Shown: one piece after another, positions 1 to 5,678 of the stretch
Layout: each line of letters opens with the position of its first letter
How positions within the stretch are numbered: position 1 is the stretch's first letter
NCBI GenBank assembly: GCA_020637855.1
Contig: JACKJR010000003.1
Location: forward strand, 62,001-126,000
Direction of reading: 5' to 3'
Source: Rhodobiaceae bacterium
GTDB taxonomy: Bacteria; Pseudomonadota; Alphaproteobacteria; Rhizobiales; Tepidamorphaceae
Length of the DNA stretch: 64,000 nt
The notes under the pieces: model-generated
What the model was told of the DNA's origin: nothing
Database searches by the model: none
Seen by the model: the letters and a program-made list of their open reading frames with translations, nothing else
Position numbers and translations under genes: made by a program

Positions 1-386
1 GGTAACGCGGCATGAAACCAGACCATTCCGACCCCGAGCGTAACGGTGTTCTGACCAACAATGCTTGGCAGGTTGGTCGCGCAGGCATAGACGAAGCAGG
101 AGAGAAAAAAGATAACGACGAGATCGGCGATACATTCCAGGGCAAAGAGGCGCTTGCCTGCGAGCATGTCCGGCAGCATGGAAATTCGCACATGGCTGTT
201 TTCATGGGTGAGCAGTGCGCTCCCGAGCATGACCACCCAGATCATCAGGTAGCGCGTCAGTTCCTCGTGAATGCCGATCGACATATCGAGAAGATCGCGC
301 AGCGTGACCTCGATGATCACAGCCGCGGCGATTACGGCCATCAGAACGATGACGATCCACTCGACTACCTTCAGGATTGCGCTCAT
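1..386 (-). CDS. dctQ: TRAP transporter small permease DctQ (partial, C-terminus off the window)
   Basis: The first 128 codons are in the window. The start is ATG at 386 and the frame stays open to base 1. The protein opens with a hydrophobic helix (about residues 8-27), then the DctQ-type motif IHEELTRYLMIWVVMLGSA and a further hydrophobic stretch around residue 88. DctQ proteins are four-helix membrane subunits that pair with the large permease DctM and the periplasmic binder DctP in sodium-driven uptake of organic acids. It lies directly downstream of dctP on the same strand, the usual P-Q-M order. dctM is presumably just outside the window. The substrate cannot be read from this subunit. 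Confidence 0.88.
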   Translation of the reverse strand, partial: MSAILKVVEWIVIVLMAVIAAAVIIEVTLRDLLDMSIGIHEELTRYLMIWVVMLGSALLTHENSHVRISMLPDMLAGKRLFALECIADLVVIFFLSCFVYACATNLPSIVGQNTVTLGVGMVWFHAAL

Positions 387-448
387 AACCGGTGGTCCGC
401 CGTCGCTCGTACGTTTGTGGCCGGGGTCTTGGTGGCGGGAAGGCAGAC

Positions 449-467
449 GCCGGTTTTCAAAACCGGC
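449..467 (-). other. Hairpin between dctP and dctQ
   Basis: A perfect 9-bp inverted repeat (GCCGGTTTT / AAAACCGGC, one base between the arms) sits 17 bases after the dctP stop and about 60 bases before dctQ. Such structures between a binding-protein gene and its permease genes often stabilise or partly terminate the message, so that the binder is made in excess. That role is inference. On the minus strand no T-run follows the stem. Confidence 0.45.
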
Positions 468-484
468 GCCCGCGGGTAATCCGG

Positions 485-1480
485 CTATTCGTTCGCCTTG
501 ATCATCGCCGCGACGATGTCGGCGCCACCCTCGCCGAGTTCGGCGATGGCTTCATCATAGATGCCTTTGGCGACGGAGCGGAACTGTTCGATCGTCGCCG
601 CGGGAACGTCGTTCACTTCCATTTCCTTGCGCAGAAGTTCGAGCAATTCCCCGGTCTTCTCATCATTGAGTTTGCGCTGTTCCTCAGTGGCGATGGCAAT
701 GGCTTCATCCATCGCCTTGAGATCGTCTTCGCTCAGCTTGCCACGTGCCGCGTTGCTCATGATCACGAGCATCGGCTCATTCACGTGGCCGGTCAGCGAG
801 TAGTATTTCTGAGCTTCGAACAGGCGATAGGGATAAACCACGCCGGGCGGGTTTTCCTGTCCGTCGATCACGCCCTGCTGCAGCGCGGGTACGAGTTCGG
901 CAAAGCCCATCGGCGTTGGCACCGCGCCCAGTGCCTTGAAGAAGGCAACGTGCACGCTGGAAGGCAGGGTGCGCAGCGACAGGCCCTTGATGTCGTCTGG
1001 CGAGTTGATCGGGCGCTTGTTGTTGGACACGTGGCGGAAGCCGTTGTCCCACCATGCGATGATCGACATGTTGTTGGCGCCCATGCTGTCCGAAAGCTTG
1101 CCGCCGATTTCCCCGTCGAGCACGCTGAACATCGTCTCGCGGTCCTTCCACATGTAGGGGAAGATCACCGAATTGAGCAGCGGCGCATAGCGCGTCGCGT
1201 GGCCGGTTCCGGAAAGAACGAAATCAACGTTGCCGTTCTTGGCCAGTTCAAGGGCCTCGCGATTGGAGCCGAGCGTGTTGTTGTTGAATATCTGGACCTC
1301 GATACGGCCGTTCGTGCGTGCTTCGAATTCACGCTTGAACGTCTCCTGTGCCGGCGCCCATGAACTGGTTTCGTTGGCCACACTGGCAAATCGCAGGGTA
1401 ATGTCTGCGGCGACCGCCGGCAAAGCGCCGAGCACCATCGCCGAAAGTGCGACAGCGGCGGAAAATTTCGCGAATTTCAT
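485..1480 (-). CDS. dctP: TRAP transporter periplasmic substrate-binding protein DctP
   Basis: 331 aa. It captures the ligand in the periplasm and delivers it to DctQM. A signal peptide covers about residues 1-25 (MKFAKFSAAVALSAMVLGAL, then AVAA). The hallmark DctP block is clear: KGLSLRTLPSSVHVAFFKA, then GAVPTPMGFAELVPALQQG and VIDGQENPP, which includes the conserved ligand-binding arginine. The chosen start at 1480 has an ideal Shine-Dalgarno (AAGGAGGAAACG-ATG). The frame is open further upstream but has neither a signal peptide nor an RBS there. It is the first gene of the dctPQ(M) operon. The ligand class (C4-dicarboxylate or another acid) cannot be assigned. Confidence 0.93.
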   Translation of the reverse strand: MKFAKFSAAVALSAMVLGALPAVAADITLRFASVANETSSWAPAQETFKREFEARTNGRIEVQIFNNNTLGSNREALELAKNGNVDFVLSGTGHATRYAPLLNSVIFPYMWKDRETMFSVLDGEIGGKLSDSMGANNMSIIAWWDNGFRHVSNNKRPINSPDDIKGLSLRTLPSSVHVAFFKALGAVPTPMGFAELVPALQQGVIDGQENPPGVVYPYRLFEAQKYYSLTGHVNEPMLVIMSNAARGKLSEDDLKAMDEAIAIATEEQRKLNDEKTGELLELLRKEMEVNDVPAATIEQFRSVAKGIYDEAIAELGEGGADIVAAMIKANE

Positions 1481-1741
1481 CGTTTCCTCCTTCTGCTGCA
1501 TTCTATTGTTTTCGGCCAGATGGCCCTTGATGCAGTCTTGGAAAGAGTACAGGACGCAAAATTGGGATAGTAGGCGACGACGCGGAAACATGCCCGTGCA
1601 TGAAGCGCAACCGAAACCGCTAGGCGCACGAACGAGTTCGACCCCGTACACGGGCCTGCGGAGCAATCGGCAGCGAGCTCCCGGTATCGCCCATGAAAGG
1701 CTCATCGGCGGCTTCCGCCGTATGAGATATCATCCCCGGAA
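1481..1741. other. Intergenic region between dctP and the CRISPR array
   Basis: This stretch should hold the dctP promoter (minus strand) and, since crRNAs read on the plus strand, the 5' flank of the array. I find no convincing -35/-10 pair on either strand and no conserved gene. The open frames crossing it continue into the repeats and are not credible proteins. Whether it acts as the CRISPR leader cannot be judged, because all repeats are identical and give no old/new polarity. Confidence 0.4.
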
Positions 1742-3097
1742 GTTGCGGTTGGCCTGCGATTTCTGAACAGCTAAGCTCTTCATGACAGCGACGACTTGCC
1801 CGCCGCCGTTGCGGTTGGCCTGCGATTTCTGAACAGCTAAGCTCATGGACTGGGAGAACAAGCGCACCGCCTGGTTGCGGTTGGCCTGCGATTTCTGAAC
1901 AGCTAAGCTGGATTAAGAGTTGAAAATTCACCTTTTATTGTTGCGGTTGGCCTGCGATTTCTGAACAGCTAAGCTCGATCCGCGATTACTTCAAGACGCT
2001 GAAAGGTTGCGGTTGGCCTGCGATTTCTGAACAGCTAAGCTCTTCCTGCGCGGCGAAGAAACGTGCGCTCGGTTGCGGTTGGCCTGCGATTTCTGAACAG
2101 CTAAGCTCAGGGCCATTTCGCCCCGGCGCGCCGTTTCGTTGCGGTTGGCCTGCGATTTCTGAACAGCTAAGCTGTCTTGAACGCGGTCAAGCGGGGTGCG
2201 GCAGTTGCGGTTGGCCTGCGATTTCTGAACAGCTAAGCTGCGCTGCAAATGAAGGAGATTGCCAAGGGCGTTGCGGTTGGCCTGCGATTTCTGAACAGCT
2301 AAGCTCCGCCAGGACAGGTCAATCGAACGTTGCTGGTTGCGGTTGGCCTGCGATTTCTGAACAGCTAAGCTCACACCCGTCGATCCCAGAGTGTTCGCCT
2401 TGTTGCGGTTGGCCTGCGATTTCTGAACAGCTAAGCTAAAGCCAGATCGCGTGATGGCGCACCAGCAGTTGCGGTTGGCCTGCGATTTCTGAACAGCTAA
2501 GCTCCTTCCGGTGGGCGGCAATTCACGCGGTTGGTTGCGGTTGGCCTGCGATTTCTGAACAGCTAAGCTGAGCCACCGATTGTCAAACTGGTGAATCCGG
2601 TTGCGGTTGGCCTGCGATTTCTGAACAGCTAAGCTGCTGCTCGATAATGGCCGGGATGGCTTGAAGTTGCGGTTGGCCTGCGATTTCTGAACAGCTAAGC
2701 TGGCGTCGAACTTCTCAGCCTCGCTGCTGAAGTTGCGGTTGGCCTGCGATTTCTGAACAGCTAAGCTCGAACGAAACCGCCCGCGTCTCACGTGAGAGTT
2801 GCGGTTGGCCTGCGATTTCTGAACAGCTAAGCTCTCTTCAGAAGGAATGAGCTATATTCCTTAGTTGCGGTTGGCCTGCGATTTCTGAACAGCTAAGCTT
2901 CCTAGAGGTCACGATAACCGCGACCGTGAGTTGCGGTTGGCCTGCGATTTCTGAACAGCTAAGCTGTGTGAGGCGGATACATCCCGCGCCGCTTGGTTGC
3001 GGTTGGCCTGCGATTTCTGAACAGCTAAGCTGGTGGCTGCCGTGTTTCCGTCATGCAGCATGTTGCGGTTGGCCTGCGATTTCTGAACAGCTAAGCT
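1742..3097 (+). CRISPR. Type II-C CRISPR array, 21 repeats and 20 spacers
   Basis: There are 21 copies of a 36-bp repeat (starts GTTGCGGTTGG, core TGCGATTTCTGAAC, ends AGCTAAGCT) at a strict 66-bp period from 1742 to 3062, so every spacer is 30 bp. I saw no variant repeat, even at the ends. Direction is set by the tracrRNA gene at about 9062, whose anti-repeat is the reverse complement of the plus-strand repeat. crRNAs are therefore read on the plus strand, opposite to cas9, cas1 and cas2. The array lies directly downstream of cas2. All 20 spacers differ and none visibly matches this window. Confidence 0.98.
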
Positions 3098-3104
3098 AGA
3101 TGTT

Positions 3105-3139
3105 GCCTCAAGCTTCTGAAAAACAAGGAGCTTTGAGGC
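3105..3139. other. Hairpin between the CRISPR array and cas2
   Basis: Arms GCCTCAAGCT and AGCTTTGAGGC pair with a single bulged base around a 14-base loop, just past the last repeat and 31 bp from the cas2 stop. It lies where plus-strand array transcripts and minus-strand cas transcripts converge. It may limit read-through in one or both directions. There is no T-run, so intrinsic termination is uncertain. Confidence 0.4.
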
Positions 3140-3169
3140 TTCATCGGCTTGGCAAACCAATGAATTCCG

Positions 3170-3493
3170 TCAGAATAAGGCGATCTGATCCGGGTTTTTC
3201 TTCCGGGCCTTGCGGCTTTGATCGCTGAATCGAACGATGTTTTCATATTGCCGGTCCGTAAACTGGAAGATGAACACGTCGCCGCGTTCCGGCAGATTAG
3301 TTTCGATGCGCCGTGCGTGTGCATCGAACTGTTCCTGCCCGTTCACGAGCCGAAGATAGTTCGAAAACTGGCTCATCTCAAACCCCTGGTCGAGCAGGAA
3401 CTGCCGGAACTTCGTCGCTTGCGCGCGGTGCTTCTTGGTGTCCACGGGCAGGTCGAAGGTTACGAGCATCCACATCAGCCGATAGGCGGACAT
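3170..3493 (-). CDS. cas2: CRISPR-associated endonuclease Cas2 (type II-C)
   Basis: 107 aa. Cas2 dimers bridge two Cas1 dimers in the spacer-integration complex. The N-terminus MSAYRLMWMLVTFDLPVDTK has the ferredoxin-like first strand with the conserved Asp (FDLP), and the middle holds GDVFIFQFTDRQY, typical of type II Cas2. The start at 3493 is preferred because upstream in-frame starts would extend into cas1. With it, cas1 and cas2 are separated by 47 bp. The gene is last in the minus-strand cas series and is followed by the array. Confidence 0.93.
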   Translation of the reverse strand: MSAYRLMWMLVTFDLPVDTKKHRAQATKFRQFLLDQGFEMSQFSNYLRLVNGQEQFDAHARRIETNLPERGDVFIFQFTDRQYENIVRFSDQSRKARKKNPDQIALF

Positions 3494-3540
3494 ATATGCC
3501 GGTTCGGTCCGCTCTCCTCTTTTCTGGGTGTAAAGCGTTG

Positions 3541-4470
3541 TCACGGTCCACTCTCGCCAGTGCGCGCCAGTCCGTTCCATGCCAGCGGGTCGAGAGACGA
3601 GGGTAGCGTGAAGTCTTTCTCCTCACCGCAGAACAAGCCCGCCAGTTGCTGCGACAGCCGGGCCGTATGGACATGCAGTGGGCTCATGCCGCCGGGCGTT
3701 GGCAGATCGAGTGTCGAGAGCGCGGCGAGGGCGCGTTTCGCGTCCGGTGTGACTTCGTTTATGCCGTCGGCAACGAGGTTATGGACCGCGCGGTCGATAA
3801 TCGGCCGATAGGGCTCCATGAGATCATCGGCAAGGGCGAACGCATTGCCACGGTTTGCGTGATGAAGCCCGATCGTGGGGTGCAGGCCAGCGGCGCATAT
3901 GCCGCGGCTTACGCAGGCGCGCAGCACAGCGTAGCCGTAGTTGAGAAGCGCGTTGGCGCCAGCGCCATCCTGGTTGCGGCGGAAGTCCGCGCCCATCAAG
4001 GGCTGCCAGTACCGTCGCGCGGCCTGCGCCTCGATATTGTCCGGATCGCCCGAGCGTACCTTTCGCGCCAGCAAATCAAGTGGCCCGGCTTCGGCGCCAA
4101 CCGAGGCCAGCACCGCACTCTGCATGCGGATCTTAGCGACCACGATATCGCGCCACAGGCGCTTGGCCATTGGTCGGGACGCATCGATTTGTGCGTTCAG
4201 ACGCGCGCCTTGCAGATGATTGCCCTCGATGGGCCATATGCAGGCTTTCGGCGCATGATTTTGCGCGCATAGAACAACCGGGACGCAGCGCTCGGAAAGG
4301 CGCGTGAAAACCGTGTTGGACCACGTCAGCCCATGGGCATGGGCGATGACGCCGCCGATATCGTCGAGCGCAACGCGCCCCACTTCCTCTCGCTCTTTGG
4401 AGACCGTGAGGAAGCCGCGATGGACGGCCACATGCAGGCCGTCGGTGGAAAGATCGACCACGCGCTGCAT
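3541..4470 (-). CDS. cas1: CRISPR-associated integrase Cas1 (type II-C)
   Basis: 309 aa, the metal-dependent integrase that inserts new spacers with Cas2. Catalytic residues can be placed by their motifs: E147 in DPDNIEAQAARRYW, H204 in GLHHANRGNAF and E219 in DDLMEPYRP, with the spacing usual for type II Cas1. The N-terminal beta-sheet domain (about residues 1-80) starts MQRVVDLSTDGLHVAVHRGF. An in-frame TAG four codons upstream fixes the start at 4470. The RBS is weak. Only 54 bp separate it from the brnA stop on the same strand, with no obvious promoter between, so brnT-brnA-cas1-cas2 may be one transcript (inference). Confidence 0.96.
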   Translation of the reverse strand: MQRVVDLSTDGLHVAVHRGFLTVSKEREEVGRVALDDIGGVIAHAHGLTWSNTVFTRLSERCVPVVLCAQNHAPKACIWPIEGNHLQGARLNAQIDASRPMAKRLWRDIVVAKIRMQSAVLASVGAEAGPLDLLARKVRSGDPDNIEAQAARRYWQPLMGADFRRNQDGAGANALLNYGYAVLRACVSRGICAAGLHPTIGLHHANRGNAFALADDLMEPYRPIIDRAVHNLVADGINEVTPDAKRALAALSTLDLPTPGGMSPLHVHTARLSQQLAGLFCGEEKDFTLPSSLDPLAWNGLARTGESGP

Positions 4471-4524
4471 GCGGGAAAGCTACCAGTTGCAACCCTGCCG
4501 CGCATGCGCTTGCTTAGCGATTGG

Positions 4525-4926
4525 TTAACCGCCGTGCCGCTTGCCGCCATTGCCTGCTACAAGCTTGACGAGTTCGTCGTTGAGCCGCGTTTGCCAGCCG
4601 CGTCCGCCAGCCTTGAAATATTCGACCACGTTTTCATCAAGGCGCAGCGTCACCTGCTTTTTGGTCGGCGCCTTCTGGGGGCCGCGCGTGCGTGGGACTT
4701 CAAGGCCGAGTTCGGCGAAGATGTCGGGTGTCGGACGCAGTGTGGCAACTTCCTCGTCCGTGAGCGGGGCGGTTTCATCGTCCGGCCTATAGGGGTCGGC
4801 TTTGCGCGTGCGCCGGATGCGGGTAGGATTGACCGTAACAAACTTACCGCTACGTGCGGACCCGCCGGGTTTCTTGTCCACTGTCTCGCGAGCCATGGTG
4901 CGGCTCGCCTTGTTCTCAGATGCCAT
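4525..4926 (-). CDS. brnA: BrnA-type antitoxin / autorepressor
   Basis: 133 aa. BrnA proteins neutralise the RNase toxin BrnT by binding it through the N-terminal part, and repress their own promoter through a C-terminal ribbon-helix-helix. Here the C-terminus KKQVTLRLDENVVEYFKAGG followed by RGWQTRLNDELVKLV is a clear ribbon-helix-helix with the BrnA signature. The N-terminal 60 residues are basic and low in complexity. The start at 4926 overlaps the brnT stop by 11 bp, showing translational coupling. The pair sits between cas9 and cas1, an unusual position. Family assignment is firm; any link to CRISPR function is inference. Confidence 0.88.
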   Translation of the reverse strand: MASENKASRTMARETVDKKPGGSARSGKFVTVNPTRIRRTRKADPYRPDDETAPLTDEEVATLRPTPDIFAELGLEVPRTRGPQKAPTKKQVTLRLDENVVEYFKAGGRGWQTRLNDELVKLVAGNGGKRHGG

Positions 4927-5176
4927 ACCGGGAAGCCTCCTTTTCGTGAGCGCCGCGCATCGATATAATGCGGATTTTGCCGTTGCGCGGCGTCCATGCG
5001 ACGCAATAGGCATAACCATAGGCGCGGGCAAAGGTGCGGAAGCGCCGCTCGCCATAATCGCGGCGAGTGTCTTCCTGCGTGACGCCGTTTGCCCAGTCCA
5101 GTTCGCGGGCCTTCTCGAAGCCGAAACCGCGATCGTTGCGGTTCTTCTCGCTCTTCTTTTCGTCCCATTCGAACAT
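4916..5176 (-). CDS. brnT: BrnT-type ribonuclease toxin
   Basis: 86 aa, the usual length of BrnT, a RelE-fold RNase that halts translation until BrnA binds it. Family marks are visible: MFEWDEKKSEKNRNDRGFGF at the N-terminus, an acidic segment ending in YGERRFRTF, and the C-terminal RIISMRGAHEKEASRY with the conserved Arg and Glu residues. It is first in the brnTA pair, reads on the same strand as cas9 and cas1, and has its own strong promoter (5203-5231) flanked by palindromes. No disruption is seen, so the toxin is probably functional. Confidence 0.9.
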   Translation of the reverse strand: MFEWDEKKSEKNRNDRGFGFEKARELDWANGVTQEDTRRDYGERRFRTFARAYGYAYCVAWTPRNGKIRIISMRGAHEKEASRYGI

Positions 5177-5202
5177 CGCGCGCGCTTTTCGTTCGTGATT
5201 TT

Positions 5203-5248
5203 AATGTAGTTACGATTTACTTCTGTGTCAATCAGATTGTAGTTACAA
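5203..5248 (-). promoter_or_regulatory. brnTA promoter with two palindromic operator sites
   Basis: Read on the minus strand there is a -35 TTGACA (5226-5231), a 17-base spacer and a -10 TACATT (5203-5208), close to sigma-70 consensus, with the start codon about 27 bases past the -10. Two copies of a near-palindrome flank it: TTGTAGTTACAA (5237-5248) upstream of the -35, and ATGTAGTTACGA (5204-5215) over the -10. Their centres are 33 bp apart, about three helical turns. This fits autorepression by a ribbon-helix-helix dimer such as BrnA. The operator role is inference from known BrnTA autoregulation. Confidence 0.7.
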
Positions 5249-5294
5249 CTCCAACCTGTTTCAGAGGCGTGAAATGTCACGCACGCACCATGCC

Positions 5295-5330
5295 TTGCTG
5301 GTTTGTGTGCACCTTGTGAACAGCTAGGCT
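5295..5330 (+). repeat. Degenerate CRISPR-repeat-like sequence
   Basis: Aligned without gaps to the array repeat in the same orientation, this element matches at about 24 of 36 positions. The 3' half is best kept (TTGTGAACAGCTAGGCT against TTCTGAACAGCTAAGCT). It lies upstream of the brnTA promoter. It is not in phase with the decayed pair at 5576-5677. It is probably a CRISPR relic; an RNA role is not excluded. Confidence 0.55.
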
Positions 5331-5383
5331 TTCGGTCCATCGGTCCGCTTCGCATAATCCACGCGGCTGACATCCTCACAGGT

Positions 5384-5430
5384 CGTCACCCCGGCCAAGC
5401 GAGGCGAAATCGAACGCGAGCCGAGGTCCA
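5384..5430. repeat. REP-like palindromic element, copy 1
   Basis: The sequence runs CGTCACCCCGGC ... GCCGAGGTCCA and its ends pair as a hairpin (ACCCCGGC with GCCGAGGT). It shares flank motifs (CGTCACCCC and GGTCCA) with the palindrome at 5539-5566, so both look like members of one REP-type family common in alphaproteobacterial intergenic DNA. The inner part has diverged. Confidence 0.45.
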
Positions 5431-5538
5431 GCCTAGACTCATTGCCATAGGGTTTGGTGAAATCATGCGCGCAGGCCGCCGCGTTTATTGGCCACGATGT
5501 CGACCCAGCCAGCCGTAGCGCGACTTGAGATGGCATAT

Positions 5539-5566
5539 GGACCCCGGGTCAAGCCCGGGGTGACGC
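5539..5566. repeat. REP-like palindromic element, copy 2
   Basis: A perfect stem CCCCGGG (5542-5548) and CCCGGGG (5554-5560) encloses a TCAAG loop, flanked by GGA and TGACG. Read on the minus strand it starts CGTCACCCCGGG and ends CCGGGGTCC, the same family as 5384-5430 but in opposite orientation. It lies between decayed CRISPR repeats, 119 bp beyond the cas9 stop. Confidence 0.55.
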
Positions 5567-5575
5567 GGGGCGGGT

Positions 5576-5677
5576 GTTGCAGTTGGTGTGCGGCTTCTGA
5601 ACAGCTAGACTCGGGCGCGTAGGCGGCAAGATCAGTTACACGTTGCGACCGGCCTGCGATTTCTGAACTGACAATCG
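5576..5677 (+). repeat. Decayed two-repeat CRISPR unit next to the cas9 3' end
   Basis: Two degenerate repeats in array orientation: 5576-5611 matches the live repeat at 30 of 36 positions, and 5642-5677 keeps the 17-base core GGCCTGCGATTTCTGAA and most of the 5' half. They start 66 bp apart, exactly the period of the live array, leaving a 30-bp spacer-like stretch (5612-5641). The second ends one base before the cas9 stop codon. A plus-strand RNA from here would still pair with the tracrRNA core (15 consecutive pairs over CTGCGATTTCTGAAC). Either a fossil array or a crRNA-like regulator. Confidence 0.75.
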
Positions 5678-5678
5678 C

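Noticed and set aside
1620..3160. Long open frames across the CRISPR array on the minus strand (repeating SLAVQKSQANRN peptide)
   Set aside because: They are translations of the 36-bp repeat; the 66-bp period is a multiple of three, which keeps the frame open. Not genes.
5270..5330. Degenerate repeat at 5295-5330 considered as the tracrRNA anti-repeat
   Set aside because: Pairing would be poor (about 24 of 36), there is no terminator on the minus strand, and it would run into the brnTA promoter. The gene at 9062-9141 pairs far better and has a terminator.
5612..5641. Spacer-like stretch of the decayed repeat pair sharing AGTTACA with the brnTA operators, as a possible CreA-like guide
   Set aside because: Seven bases of contiguous match, with the PAM-adjacent base mismatched, is within chance for these lengths. 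Kept only as a reason to test the RNA, not as evidence of targeting.
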